Positions 1 through 8,652 are shown, counted from the first letter of the stretch. The stretch: DNA of 64,000 bases from Nocardia amamiensis NBRC 102102 (GCF_001612745.1 NZ_BDBA01000012.1:1-64000); one strand, 5' to 3'. Made by a program: numbers and translations. Notes: generated by a model not told the origin, from the letters alone.

Positions 1-577
1 TCAGCTTGCGGGCAACGCGGACGCCGTCGGCGTCGGTGATCGAATCGAGCAGCGTGCCATCGGCGTGCTCGCCGCACAGCCGGATCGAGCGTGGACCGCG
101 CGCGCCCGCGTAGACCTTCGGCGGCGCCGCGGGCGGCCAGTCCAGCGCCACATCGTCGAGGTGCACGTAGCGGCCGGACGTGGTGACCCGCTCACCGGCC
201 AGCAGCGCACGCAGCGCGCCCAAATGCTCGCTGAGCAAGGTCACCGGCGACTCGACACGCGCGCCGACCTGCTCCATCCAGGTCTGCACACCATGTCCGA
301 TACCGAGGATCAGCCGGTCGGGGAACAGCCGGTAGAGCGTCGCGGCCTCCATGGCGGTGAGTGCGACATTGCGCAACGGCACCGGCAGCAGCCCGATGCC
401 GACACGCACCCGCTCGGTCCACGCGAGCGCCGCCGCAGCAGTGGCGATTCCGCTCTCCAGAAAGCAGTCCTCCCACAGCCACAACTCCTCCAGCCCCGTC
501 GCCTCAGCGACACGGACCGCCGCGCGGAGCGACTCGGGCGGATTTTGCGGACGGAACACAGCACCGAGAACAGTCAC
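1..577 (-). CDS. LLM-class (luciferase-like, probably F420-dependent) oxidoreductase, 3' end cut by window
   Basis: The reading frame runs left off the window edge, so the C-terminus is missing; 192 codons are visible. It starts at a GTG (577) with an AGGA-like site just upstream and opens VTVLGAVFRPQNPPESLR. Typical bacterial luciferase-fold features follow: the RVRVGIGLLPVPLRN strand-helix, RLILGIGHG, and PKVYAGARGPRS near residue 145. In actinobacteria most such proteins use coenzyme F420, but FMN cannot be excluded and the substrate is unknown. It is divergent from the SDR gene at 703. Confidence 0.8.
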   Translation of the reverse strand, partial: MTVLGAVFRPQNPPESLRAAVRVAEATGLEELWLWEDCFLESGIATAAAALAWTERVRVGIGLLPVPLRNVALTAMEAATLYRLFPDRLILGIGHGVQTWMEQVGARVESPVTLLSEHLGALRALLAGERVTTSGRYVHLDDVALDWPPAAPPKVYAGARGPRSIRLCGEHADGTLLDSITDADGVRVARKL

Positions 578-702
578 CCGGACATTCCTACCCGCCGCGT
601 CCGGTCGGCGCAGGCAGATTTCGCCCAACGCTGCCGATCCCAGTGAATGCCAGCTAGCCTCACTCAACAAGATCGCCCATTCCAGTCAGAGGACCACCCG
701 TT

Positions 703-1587
703 GTGAACAGGCCCCTACATACGTCCGCTCGAGGGGATTCGACCGAGGATCTGCTCAGGGGAAGGACCGCTGTCGTTACTGGAGCCAGCCGTGGCATCGG
801 CCGGGCGATCGCGATCAGATTCGCGGCGGAGGGCGCGAACGTCGCGATGATCGCCCGAACCCAGGAACCGCACCCCCGACTACCCGGCACGATCCACACC
901 GCCGCCGCTGAAGCCGAAGCCGCAGGCGGCGACGTGCTGCCCCTGGTCGCGGATGTGCGCGATGACAAGGCGCTGGCCGATGCGGTCGATCAGATCGTCG
1001 AACGGTTCGGCGGCATCGACATCCTGGTCAACAACGCCGGATCGGTCGATCTCACCGGCGCCGAGCAGATCGGCATGCGCCGCTACGACCACATGCAGGC
1101 CGTCAACCTCCGCGCCCCGTTCCTACTGTCCAAACTGGCACTTCCACACCTGCGCGCCTCCGCGCGAGCCGGGCGCAACCCACACATCCTCACGCTCTCC
1201 CCACCGCTCAACATGAACCCCGACCACATCGGCAACGGCGTCGCTTACACCATCTCCAAATATGGCGTCAGCCTTGCCTCCATCGGCCTGGCGCATGAGT
1301 TCCGCCCGTATGGCATCGCGGTGAACTCGCTGTGGCCCCGGACGAAGATCGATACCGCGGCGGTACGCAATCTGCTCGGCGGCGCGGAAGCCGTCGCGGC
1401 GTCCCGGACCGCCGACATCTGCGCTGACGCCGCTCTTTTGGTGGTGACCAGCCCCGCGGCGACCTACACCGGTCACCTGCTCTTGGACGAGGATGTCCTC
1501 GCTTCCCATGGCGTCACCGACCTGGACCGATACCGCGTCGTACCGGGCACCGGCGCGCTCGCCAACGATCTCTTCGTCGACGCGTAG
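703..1587 (+). CDS. SDR family oxidoreductase (HSDL2-like)
   Basis: A 294-residue classical short-chain dehydrogenase/reductase. The Rossmann motif TGASRGIG lies at residues 26-33, NNAG at 110-113, the catalytic Ser around 166 (in LSPPLN) and the Tyr182-x3-Lys186 pair in AYTISKYG. The LSPPLN stretch is typical of the HSDL2-like branch, often annotated as hydroxysteroid-dehydrogenase-like with unsettled substrates. The start is GTG at 703 with AGAGGA upstream. Its stop is only 6 bp from the left arm of a 37-bp inverted repeat that bounds the neighbouring regulator, so it may share transcripts with that gene if the segment inverts. Confidence 0.85.
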   Translation: MNRPLHTSARGDSTEDLLRGRTAVVTGASRGIGRAIAIRFAAEGANVAMIARTQEPHPRLPGTIHTAAAEAEAAGGDVLPLVADVRDDKALADAVDQIVERFGGIDILVNNAGSVDLTGAEQIGMRRYDHMQAVNLRAPFLLSKLALPHLRASARAGRNPHILTLSPPLNMNPDHIGNGVAYTISKYGVSLASIGLAHEFRPYGIAVNSLWPRTKIDTAAVRNLLGGAEAVAASRTADICADAALLVVTSPAATYTGHLLLDEDVLASHGVTDLDRYRVVPGTGALANDLFVDA

Positions 1588-1592
1588 ACCAC

Positions 1593-1629
1593 ACAACCGG
1601 CTGCTCGGCGAGCTGATGGCCGCGGAGCG
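1593..1629 (+). repeat. Left arm of 37-bp perfect inverted repeat
   Basis: These 37 bases are the exact reverse complement of 2383..2419. The arm carries a copy of the first codons of the HTH gene between the arms (NRLLGELMAAER, including ATG at 1616), here reading on the + strand straight after the SDR stop codon. Flanking bases on both sides do not match, so the repeat boundary is sharp. Confidence 0.9.
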
Positions 1630-1655
1630 CTGGAAATTGTGCTTCACCGGCGGCC

Positions 1656-2396
1656 TCATGCCGGTGCCTGCAGAACCAGCTGATCCCAAGGCCGGGGTGG
1701 GTATTTGAAGATGGATGCGCGCATCAGGTGCGTCACGAACTCCTCGCGGTACGGGTCCCACAGCACGACGCGCTGGTTGGTCACTTCGTCGTCGGTCGGA
1801 GTGCTGCGATACATCTCCATGAAGGCCGGCTCTACCTGGCAAGCTTGCACGATCTCATCGATCTGGCGCTGCGGCACAGCTCCGGGCGCAAGGGTTCCGA
1901 AAGCTGCCGCCATCAGCCGGGCGCGCAGGTCCCAGTTCGCAATGACCTTGCGGGCAAGGGGATTGGTGAACATCCAGACGATGAGACTGGCTGGTTGCTC
2001 AGCGTCGGGTGGGGCCGGCGCGAGTCCTGGAAAGCGATCGAGAAACGGTCTGTTGCAGCCGTATAGGTCGAACGTTATGCGGTCGTGGCAGCAAGCCGGG
2101 TCGAGGATGCGGTCGAGGCCTGTCTGATCCTCTGTGGTCCAGACCGGCGGCACGCTCGACCAGTCGAGGGTTTCGAGCGGTGCCCTGTGGGACAAGGACC
2201 GAACTCGCTGAATCACCACAATGAACCGTTGGCGCTTCCAGTTCGGTACGCCGACCACTTCGAACCACAGTCTCAGTGCCTCGCCGTCGGGCACTCGCAC
2301 GCCGGTCTCCCAGTAGTGCACCAGTTGCCGCGAGACGTGACAGGCTTCGGCGACGCGGGTTCTGCTCAGTTCGGCTGCCGCACGCTCCGCGGCCAT
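1656..2396 (-). CDS. XRE-family HTH regulator with MmyB-like C-terminal domain
   Basis: A 246-residue protein with an N-terminal helix-turn-helix (about residues 8-35, TRVAEACHVSRQLVHYWE) followed by a domain that resembles the MmyB-like ligand-binding region (CNRPFLDRFPGL, then PAFMEMYRS). The ATG at 2396 is the first usable start, but the family pattern continues upstream in frame (NRLLGEL), so the natural N-terminus may have been altered. The start region lies inside the right arm of a 37-bp inverted repeat whose other arm is at 1593; the reading frame would be intact in either orientation. The target genes are unknown; the upstream SDR is a plausible partner. Confidence 0.7.
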   Translation of the reverse strand: MAAERAAAELSRTRVAEACHVSRQLVHYWETGVRVPDGEALRLWFEVVGVPNWKRQRFIVVIQRVRSLSHRAPLETLDWSSVPPVWTTEDQTGLDRILDPACCHDRITFDLYGCNRPFLDRFPGLAPAPPDAEQPASLIVWMFTNPLARKVIANWDLRARLMAAAFGTLAPGAVPQRQIDEIVQACQVEPAFMEMYRSTPTDDEVTNQRVVLWDPYREEFVTHLMRASIFKYPPRPWDQLVLQAPA

Positions 2397-2419
2397 CAGC
2401 TCGCCGAGCAGCCGGTTGT
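2383..2419 (-). repeat. Right arm of 37-bp perfect inverted repeat
   Basis: Reverse complement of 1593..1629 with no mismatch. It covers the start codon and first codons of the HTH regulator. The two arms bound a 753-bp interior that holds essentially the whole regulator gene. Confidence 0.9.
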
Positions 2420-2588
2420 CAACTGGAATTTCTGCGTGATCCCGGGAACCGGAGCTAGTCCGGATGCGTCATTGAATAGTGACGGACCACGATTAACAGT
2501 GACTGGCCACGAGACGATGTAGGGACAGTCTCGCCGAGTCGGGTTCGGGGGATTGCCTGTGACGGTAGAGGCGAGCAACGGAGGTGCG

Positions 2589-3344
2589 ATGGCGACCGGA
2601 GTGCCGCGGCCTGTATTCACGGCCGAGTTGCTCGCCGACCTGCACGCCGACAATCTGACGCCAGAGCAGCGTGCGCAGTGGTGGCCGGCGATCTCCCACG
2701 ATCAGGAAGCGTTGTGTTTCCTGCGGTCGCTGGATGCGGTCAGCGCCGAACTGCGCACGCTGGGCAGCGACGAGCGCATCATTCACCCCATGCCCGCAGA
2801 CGTTGCTGCCCGGCTCACCCAGTTCCTCGACGAATTGGACCCACCCGGGGACCCCACCCCGCAGGACGCCACGATCCAGCCCCCGCCGACCGATTCCGAA
2901 GCCACGCCGCCGCCGGTCGCGCTCGCCGAGTACCGCCACCGCCGGGTGCGCTGGTTGGCCGCGGCAGCCGCGGCGATCCTCACCTTCGCCGCCGTGGGCG
3001 GGGTTGCCGCCACACTGCGCGGCGGTGAGAATCCCGCGCCCACTGCCCAACCTACCGCTGGAAACGACCAGCTCGGCGGCGATCTCACCGCTAGTGCACT
3101 CGCCGCACTCGGCCGCCACACCGTCACCGGTTCCCTCGCCAACCCGGCCGCGCTCGATCGCTGCGTGCAAGCCAACGGACTCGATCGGACCGTCCTCGGC
3201 TCCACCGACATCACCTTCCAGGGCCGCACCGCGGTCCTCATCCTGCTCAGCGGTACGCGTACACCGACGATCACTGCGCTTGTCGTCGGAACCGGTTGCG
3301 GCACAGGCGATCCGCAACGCAGGGCCGTGCAGGACATCGGCTGA
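2589..3344 (+). CDS. RsmA-like anti-sigma-type membrane protein
   Basis: About 251 residues. The N-terminus (VFTAELLADLHADNLTPEQR) resembles the cytoplasmic domain of actinobacterial anti-sigma-M (RsmA-type) proteins. One membrane segment follows (alanine-rich, about residues 128-150), then an extracytoplasmic domain with two cysteines. There is no zinc-finger HxxxCxxC motif and no sigma gene next to it, so the anti-sigma role is inferred from the N-terminal pattern only. ATG 2589 has GGAGGT just upstream; GTG 2559 and TTG 2553 are in-frame alternatives. It stands alone between the HTH regulator and a remnant of a similar regulator. Confidence 0.55.
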   Translation: MATGVPRPVFTAELLADLHADNLTPEQRAQWWPAISHDQEALCFLRSLDAVSAELRTLGSDERIIHPMPADVAARLTQFLDELDPPGDPTPQDATIQPPPTDSEATPPPVALAEYRHRRVRWLAAAAAAILTFAAVGGVAATLRGGENPAPTAQPTAGNDQLGGDLTASALAALGRHTVTGSLANPAALDRCVQANGLDRTVLGSTDITFQGRTAVLILLSGTRTPTITALVVGTGCGTGDPQRRAVQDIG

Positions 3345-3391
3345 CGCCCAAATACCCGCCACGACCGTGGGACATCCTGATCTCGCAGGGC
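3344..3391 (+). pseudogene. C-terminal remnant of a second MmyB-like HTH regulator
   Basis: The + frame encodes PKYPPRPWDILISQG, which mirrors the C-terminus KYPPRPWDQLVLQ of the HTH regulator at 1656..2396, although the DNA has diverged at third positions. No upstream part of such a gene remains in frame. The rest of 3392-3630 shows no convincing gene. Confidence 0.5.
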
Positions 3392-3630
3392 GAACATGGG
3401 TCAGGACATCGAGCTACCTACCGCCGAGCAGTGATCCTCCCTCCTGGCTCAGCTTTTCCGGGCGCATATGTCGTCCATGGACACCTCCGCAGCATCGAGC
3501 CAGTGCCTTGCACACGACTCCTGGACGAACAGGCGCGCGGCTGTAGTGCGCGCGAAATGCGGCCGGCATCGTGCAGGAACAGAGGAAACGCTTCGTCGTA
3601 TCGGACGAGCGGACTCTCGGCTCGGCCCGC

Positions 3631-4968
3631 TCAGGGCAGCTGCCGGGCGAAACGGGAGCCGCGCCGATGTGGCGGCCAACCGGCGTCCCCGACCTGTCCG
3701 GTGTGCACGAATTCGCCCCAGTATCTGCGGGTTTGAACGCCGAGCGTGTCGATCTCCTCGGGAGTGAGGGGCGCGAGCATCGGGGCGGCAGCCCAGGCCG
3801 AGCCAGTTCCGTACAGCAGCGGCAGGTCGATGCAGTGGCAGGCGCCGTATGGGTTGGCCGGATGCAGCTGTCCTACCCGGTAGCTGTAAACGGTCGCGCC
3901 CGCGTCGGACAGCTCGTCGGCGAAGCGGAAGAGGCCTTCCTCGAAGGCCTTTCGCCCGATCAGCCGCTCCACTGCGCGGGTCGCCTTGTCGCCGACCAGC
4001 GGCAGGCGCCCGACCTTGCCGAAGACCGGATGCGGGCCGCCGTAGTACGCCCGCGCCTCCTCGTCCGCGCAGCCGAGCACCACTCGCAGGCCTGCGGCCG
4101 CGTCGTGCACCGCCTGTCGCCAGGTGTGCTCGTCGGGCAGCGGATCCGATTCGGCTACCGGCAGGAAGGGCGGCGCCGAGTTCAACGCGCCCGGCCCCGC
4201 CATCCGGCGGACTGTACGACCCTGGGCGGCAAGGAATTCGGGCACGGGAGCGGTGAACGGGTCGGCGTCGAGTTCGGCGAGGAACATCGCCCCCACCCGT
4301 TCGGCGCGCTGGTGGCTCTGGAATCCGATGCCGAACGGTGCGCTCTGCACGATGGCCTGAGCGAACAGCGGTCTCGCTTCCGCGATGCCCAGCAGCGCGA
4401 CGACCGACTGTGCGCCCGCCGACTGCCCCGACACGGTGATGCGCTCCGGATCGCCGCCGAACTCGGCGATGTGCTCACGCACCCACCGCAGAGCGGCGAT
4501 CTGGTCACGCAAACCGAGATTGCCCGCCGAAACCCCCGGCGCCCGTAGGTATCCGAGGGCTCCGAGCCGGTAGCTCACCGACACCACGACGATGCGGGTC
4601 TCGCGCACGAGCTGGTCGGCGTCGTACAGATTCCACTGTCCACTGCCCGCGAGATACGCGCCGCCGTGCAACCACACCAGCACCGGACAGCTGCCGGGTT
4701 CGACGCCCTCCGGAGTCGTGACAGTCAAAGCCAAGCAATCCTCGGATTGATCCAGCGGGTCCGGCTTCCCCATCACGGGTTCGAGCCGCCCCGGCAGCTG
4801 CGGCGCGATGGCGTACCGCCGGGTCGCGTCGTACACCCCGTCGTGGGGTGCGACCAGCTGGGGCGCACCGAACCGCTCTGCCCGCGCATAGGGGATGCCG
4901 CGAAACACCGCTACCCCGCCGAGGGCTTCGCCCCGCCAGCGCCCCGAGGGCGCGACCACGTTGTCCAT
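3631..4968 (-). CDS. Type-B carboxylesterase/lipase family protein
   Basis: 445 residues of alpha/beta-hydrolase. The family markers appear in order: FRGIPYA (22-28), SEDCL (75-79), the oxyanion-hole HGGAY (101-105), and the nucleophile elbow GQSAG with Ser183. A histidine in the region CHCIDLPLLYG is the likely triad His. No signal peptide, so it should act in the cytoplasm on an ester substrate that cannot be named. It is divergent from the TetR at 5064, and two CGCAAG-N4-CTTGCG palindromes lie between them, so TetR control is likely. The length is slightly short for the family (often near 500). Confidence 0.85.
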   Translation of the reverse strand: MDNVVAPSGRWRGEALGGVAVFRGIPYARAERFGAPQLVAPHDGVYDATRRYAIAPQLPGRLEPVMGKPDPLDQSEDCLALTVTTPEGVEPGSCPVLVWLHGGAYLAGSGQWNLYDADQLVRETRIVVVSVSYRLGALGYLRAPGVSAGNLGLRDQIAALRWVREHIAEFGGDPERITVSGQSAGAQSVVALLGIAEARPLFAQAIVQSAPFGIGFQSHQRAERVGAMFLAELDADPFTAPVPEFLAAQGRTVRRMAGPGALNSAPPFLPVAESDPLPDEHTWRQAVHDAAAGLRVVLGCADEEARAYYGGPHPVFGKVGRLPLVGDKATRAVERLIGRKAFEEGLFRFADELSDAGATVYSYRVGQLHPANPYGACHCIDLPLLYGTGSAWAAAPMLAPLTPEEIDTLGVQTRRYWGEFVHTGQVGDAGWPPHRRGSRFARQLP

Positions 4969-4984
4969 GCCACTCTCCGCCTTC

Positions 4985-5006
4985 TATCGCAAGTCGACTT
5001 GCGATA
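4985..5006. promoter_or_regulatory. TetR operator 1 (perfect 22-bp palindrome)
   Basis: A perfect palindrome with core CGCAAG-N4-CTTGCG sits 16 bp upstream of the esterase start. The same core recurs at 5036..5051, 48 bp away centre to centre, in the same esterase/TetR intergenic region. Confidence 0.75.
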
Positions 5007-5035
5007 GCACCACGCTAGGCACCGAAACCGAGCAA

Positions 5036-5051
5036 CGCAAGAGGACTTGCG
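5036..5051. promoter_or_regulatory. TetR operator 2 (CGCAAG-N4-CTTGCG)
   Basis: Second copy of the CGCAAG-N4-CTTGCG core, 12 bp before the TetR start codon at 5064. The two sites together would let the TetR protein repress both itself and the divergent esterase. Confidence 0.7.
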
Positions 5052-5063
5052 ATAATTGGCGGC

Positions 5064-5639
5064 ATGGGCCAACCTCCGGCACAGATTCGCGGTGCCCGGC
5101 TGCGGAAAGCCGTCATCGACGCGACGCTCGCCCGCATCGAGTCGGTCGGCATCGGCAACGTGCGGGTCGCCGATGTCGCCGCGGACGCGGGCGTGCACGA
5201 GACCTCGATCTACCGGCGGTGGAAAACCCTGCCCAAGCTACTGCTGGACGCGCTGCTGTCCCGGATGGCCGAGGAGATCCCGCTCCCGGACACCGGGTCG
5301 CTACGCGGCGATCTGGAGCGATTCATGACCGACCTCATCCGCTTCGCGGAAACGCCGTCGGGCATGGCCTTGATCCGCGGCACGGTGATCGGCGACGCCG
5401 ACCCGGACGTCGACGCCACGCGGCGGGAGTTCTGGATGCGGCGGTTGTCGGTATCCGAGGAGATCGTCCGGCGTGGCATCGCCCGCGGTGAGATCGCGTC
5501 GACGGCGGACCCCCGGCTGACCATGCTGACCCTGGCTGGTGTGGTCCACCTGCACGTCACCCAGCTAGACGCGGCGCTGCCCCCCGGCCTCGCGCGCGAT
5601 GCCGTCGATCTCGTCGTGGGCGGGATCGCACCGCACTGA
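5064..5639 (+). CDS. TetR/AcrR family regulator
   Basis: 191 residues. The N-terminal HTH (about 20-62, with VRVADVAADAGVHETSIYRRW) is typical TetR; the C-terminal half is a helical effector domain with no recognised ligand signature. It is divergent from the carboxylesterase, with two palindromic operators between, so it is the probable local repressor of that gene. The stop codon lies at the beginning of a tandem 117-bp repeat that resembles the 3' end of this gene. Confidence 0.85.
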   Translation: MGQPPAQIRGARLRKAVIDATLARIESVGIGNVRVADVAADAGVHETSIYRRWKTLPKLLLDALLSRMAEEIPLPDTGSLRGDLERFMTDLIRFAETPSGMALIRGTVIGDADPDVDATRREFWMRRLSVSEEIVRRGIARGEIASTADPRLTMLTLAGVVHLHVTQLDAALPPGLARDAVDLVVGGIAPH

Positions 5640-5903
5640 ACACAGGCCGCACGTGCCACCCCAAGACGCTGATCGAAGCCTGGGTCCGCGGCTGGCGCGA
5701 TGTCCTGGCGCGTGAGGCCACCGATCCCGTCCCGGGGCGGAATCACACGGCGCTGAACGCAGGCCGCACGGCCACTTCGAAACACTGATGGAAACCTGGG
5801 TCCGCGGCTGGCGCGATGTCCTGGCGCGCGAGGCCGCCGATCCCGTCCCGGGGCGGAATCACACGGCGCTGAACGAGGCCGCACGGGCCGATATTTCGGA
5901 ATC
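5634..5903 (+). repeat. Tandem ~117-bp direct repeat downstream of the TetR gene (2.3 copies)
   Basis: Copies at 5634..5750 and 5751..5866, and a partial third copy from 5867. Each begins with a variant of CGCTGAAC(G)CAGGCCGCACG and ends GGGGCGGAATCACACGG. The unit end resembles the TetR 3' end (codons for GGIAPH and stop), so the array may come from duplication of that gene end. No coding function is apparent; 5904-6021 holds only the promoter side of the next gene. Confidence 0.85.
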
Positions 5904-6021
5904 TCTCAGGTAAGCCGACGATGATGGCGGCTGCAGCCCGGCCACCCGCAGATGTGGGCGGCGCATCTACGATCGTGGCGGCAGGTACCGTCCGGCGAGC
6001 GAAAGGCGTGGTGAGCGCACG

Positions 6022-6801
6022 GTGAGCAAAAACCAGGGTGGGAAGTCGAACCCGCTGCTGGCGGCGGAACGCGCCGACCGCAACCGCAAGATCCTGATCC
6101 AGGTCGGTGTCGCGGCCGTGCTGATCGGTCTGATCGCGGCCATCGGCATCGGCATCGCGGTCAAGAAGGCCCGCAAGGACGATCCCGGTCCCACCCCGTC
6201 CATCGCCGCGACCGGGAACCTGAACTCCGGCGGCGTTCCCGGCTCGATCACCGACAACGGCGCCGTCCGGCTCGGCAAGCCGGACGCGAAGGTCACCGTG
6301 CGCGTCGTGGCGGACCTGCAGTGCCCCGCATGCAAGGCCTTCGAGGCGGCCAACGGCAAGGTGCTGGAAGACGCGGTGAACAACGGCACCGCGGTCGTCG
6401 AGTACAACATCATCGCGTTCTTGGACAAGGCTTCCACCACGCGGTACTCGACGCGGGCGGCGAACGCCTCCTACTGCGTCGCCCAGGCCGACCCGACGAA
6501 GTACCAGGGCTGGCTGAAGACGATGTTCGCCCAGCAGCCGCCGGAGGGCGGCGCGGGCCTCACCGACGACCAACTGGTCCAGATCGCCAAGAGCGCGGGC
6601 TACACCGACGACGCGGTCGCCCAGTGCATCACCGGCCACACCTACGACAAGTACATTCAGGCCCGCACCAAGGACGTGCTGGAAAGCGGCATCCAGTCGA
6701 CCCCGTCGGTCTTCGTCAACGGCAAGCAGATCCAGACCGCCCAGGAACTGATGGCCCCCGGCGGTCTCGCTCCCGTGATCAGCGCCGCCGCGGCCCAGTG
6801 A
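6022..6801 (+). CDS. DsbA-like thiol-disulfide oxidoreductase, membrane-anchored
   Basis: 259 residues: a short basic N-terminus, one membrane anchor (about 25-47), then an extracytoplasmic thioredoxin-fold domain with the active-site CPAC (Cys101, Cys104) and a cis-proline loop in QSTPSVFVNG near residue 226. It should introduce disulfide bonds into exported proteins. The start is GTG at 6022. The next gene, a VKOR, overlaps by 4 bp (GTGA), so the pair forms a DsbA/VKOR relay in which VKOR re-oxidises this protein. Confidence 0.88.
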   Translation: MSKNQGGKSNPLLAAERADRNRKILIQVGVAAVLIGLIAAIGIGIAVKKARKDDPGPTPSIAATGNLNSGGVPGSITDNGAVRLGKPDAKVTVRVVADLQCPACKAFEAANGKVLEDAVNNGTAVVEYNIIAFLDKASTTRYSTRAANASYCVAQADPTKYQGWLKTMFAQQPPEGGAGLTDDQLVQIAKSAGYTDDAVAQCITGHTYDKYIQARTKDVLESGIQSTPSVFVNGKQIQTAQELMAPGGLAPVISAAAAQ

Positions 6802-7364
6802 TCACCGCGGGGCCGCGGGCCGCGTGGGTCCTGCTGATCGGTGGACTCGCCGGCTGGTTGGCTTCGGTCGCGCTGACCGTGGAGCGGTTCAAGCTGTTCA
6901 CCGATCCCGGTTACACCCCTACGTGCAGCATCAACCCGATCCTGTCCTGCGGGTCGGTCATGGTGACCGACCAGGCCGCGGCGTTCGGGTTCCCGAATCC
7001 GCTGATCGGCGTCGTCGCCTTCTCCGTCGTGGTCACCCTCGGCGTGCTGTCGGTGGCCGGGCTGGGGTTCCCGCGCTGGATCTGGGGCGGGTTGTGGCTG
7101 GGCACCGTGTTCGGCGTCGGCTTCGTCTGCTGGCTGATCTTCGAAAGCCTCTACCGGATCAACGCGCTGTGCCCGTACTGCATGGTGGTCTGGGCGATCA
7201 TCACGCCGCTGCTCGCGGTGAGCATCGACCAGTTGTGGGGCCGCTCCGGCGGCCCGCTGGGCATACTCGCCGAGTGGCGCTGGACCCTGGTCGCGGTGTT
7301 CTTCGCGGTGGTACTGCTGCTGGTTTTCCTGCGTTTCCAGGACTACTGGCTGTCGCTGGTCTGA
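6798..7364 (+). CDS. Vitamin K epoxide reductase (VKOR) family membrane protein
   Basis: 188 residues, hydrophobic throughout with four to five membrane segments. The loop cysteines Cys43 and Cys51 and the active-site pair Cys125-PY-Cys128 are all present, the full VKOR set. The GTG start overlaps the DsbA stop (GTGA), so translation is coupled. In actinobacteria this enzyme takes the place of DsbB, passing electrons from DsbA to menaquinone in the membrane. Its stop codon is part of a 16-bp palindrome shared with the convergent protease gene. Confidence 0.92.
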   Translation: MITAGPRAAWVLLIGGLAGWLASVALTVERFKLFTDPGYTPTCSINPILSCGSVMVTDQAAAFGFPNPLIGVVAFSVVVTLGVLSVAGLGFPRWIWGGLWLGTVFGVGFVCWLIFESLYRINALCPYCMVVWAIITPLLAVSIDQLWGRSGGPLGILAEWRWTLVAVFFAVVLLLVFLRFQDYWLSLV

Positions 7365-7377
7365 TCCGGCCGGATCA
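7362..7377. other. 16-bp perfect palindrome joining two convergent stop codons
   Basis: TGATCCGGCCGGATCA contains the VKOR stop (7362-7364) at one end and the stop of the convergent protease (7375-7377) at the other. There is no loop or T-run, so it is not a classic terminator; it may simply be a compact convergent junction. Confidence 0.6.
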
Positions 7378-8529
7378 ATTCGGCGGACCCGCGGTCAGCA
7401 CCACCGCAACCGTGCGCTCCCCGCCCGCGCCGATGACGCCCAATCGGACGGTGTCGTTCGGTTTGCGTGTGTTCAGCGCGGCCCGCAGGGATTGCACGCT
7501 GGTGACGGCGCGATCGTCGACCGAGGTGATCACATCGCCCGGACTCAGCCCCGCGGCGTGCGCGGGCATGCCGTAGATCGCCACATCCACCCGGGCGCCC
7601 GTGCCGGTGGGCAGCGCGTTGGAGATGAGCACACCGAGGGTGGCCGTCGGGCCGATGTGCACCGTATCGGTCGGGGTGCCGGATCGAATCTGGTGGACCA
7701 CCCGCATCGCCGCGTCGATCGGCACCGCGTAACCGTTGGGCGAGCGATCCTGGGCATGTTCCGGGTCCCCCGACGCCGCGGCGATGACCCCGACCACGAA
7801 CGCGTTCCGATCGACCAGTGCCCCACCGGACTGTCCCGAGGTGACCTCGGCCGCGACCTCCAGCATGCCGCTGAGCGCTTTGCGCGACAGATCGGCGACG
7901 TTGACCGCCACGATCTCGCTGTCCAGGTCGGTGAGCGGGCCGTGCACCGCGGACGGCGGGCCGCCGGTCCCGCCCGCGTTGCCGATCGCCAGGACCTCTT
8001 CGCGCAGCCGCAACCCGGCCGAGCTGCCGATGGTGGCGGTCGGCAACGCGGCCGCAGGAAGGTCGAGCAGCGCGATGTCGGCGCCGGAGTCGTAGCCGAG
8101 CACCACGGCGTCGTAGGCCTTCCCGCTGCCGACGTCGGTGACGGTCACCGTGTCCGCGCCCTTGACCACGTGGTGGCTGGTGAGCACCTCACCGTCGGCG
8201 GTCAGGACGATGCCGGAACCCGCCGCGCCGGGGCCGGCCAGCGTGGTGGACGCACTGATGTTGACCAGCGCCGGTTGCACGGCCGCCGTGACGAACGCGG
8301 GGTCCAACGGCTCGGCGAGGGCAGGCAGGACGGAGGCCGCGGTCCTGGTGGGGTCGGACACGTCGCGCCCGGGCAGTTCGCCGCGATACCCGAGAAACGC
8401 GGCAATGGTGAGCACGAAAGTGATCACCATGACGAGCGCGCGCCCGCCACCCCGCGCGCGCCGCGCGATGATCTGCTGCCGTCCTCCGTCCATGGCTCTC
8501 CCGCCTCGGCGAATCGCTGCCGTTTCCAT
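7375..8529 (-). CDS. S1C (HtrA/DegP-like) serine protease with PDZ domain
   Basis: 384 residues. An N-terminal membrane anchor (about 31-47) places the catalytic part outside the membrane. The trypsin-like triad is visible: His120 in TSHHVV, Asp151 in GADIALL and Ser234 in [14 protein letters not shown] domain occupies about 300-380 ([22 protein letters not shown]). This is the actinobacterial HtrA-like/PepD-type layout for envelope protein quality control. The start at 8529 may be slightly long; Met13 is an alternative. It is convergent with the DsbA-VKOR pair, which also acts on exported proteins. Confidence 0.85.
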   Translation of the reverse strand: METAAIRRGGRAMDGGRQQIIARRARGGGRALVMVITFVLTIAAFLGYRGELPGRDVSDPTRTAASVLPALAEPLDPAFVTAAVQPALVNISASTTLAGPGAAGSGIVLTADGEVLTSHHVVKGADTVTVTDVGSGKAYDAVVLGYDSGADIALLDLPAAALPTATIGSSAGLRLREEVLAIGNAGGTGGPPSAVHGPLTDLDSEIVAVNVADLSRKALSGMLEVAAEVTSGQSGGALVDRNAFVVGVIAAASGDPEHAQDRSPNGYAVPIDAAMRVVHQIRSGTPTDTVHIGPTATLGVLISNALPTGTGARVDVAIYGMPAHAAGLSPGDVITSVDDRAVTSVQSLRAALNTRKPNDTVRLGVIGAGGERTVAVVLTAGPPN

Positions 8530-8652
8530 TGTCGCCGCAGATCACCGGCGAAGATCATCGAACCGGAGATCGGACCGAAAGAATGGTTTGTGACCAGGTT
8601 GTTTACCTGTCATGGTTGGCAACCGCACACATGCGGCGGTAGGCATGTATCC

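Noticed and set aside
7492-8652. N-terminal extension of the alcohol dehydrogenase by 387 codons
   Set aside because: It is antisense to the HtrA-like protease and lacks any domain; the dehydrogenase family starts at 8653.
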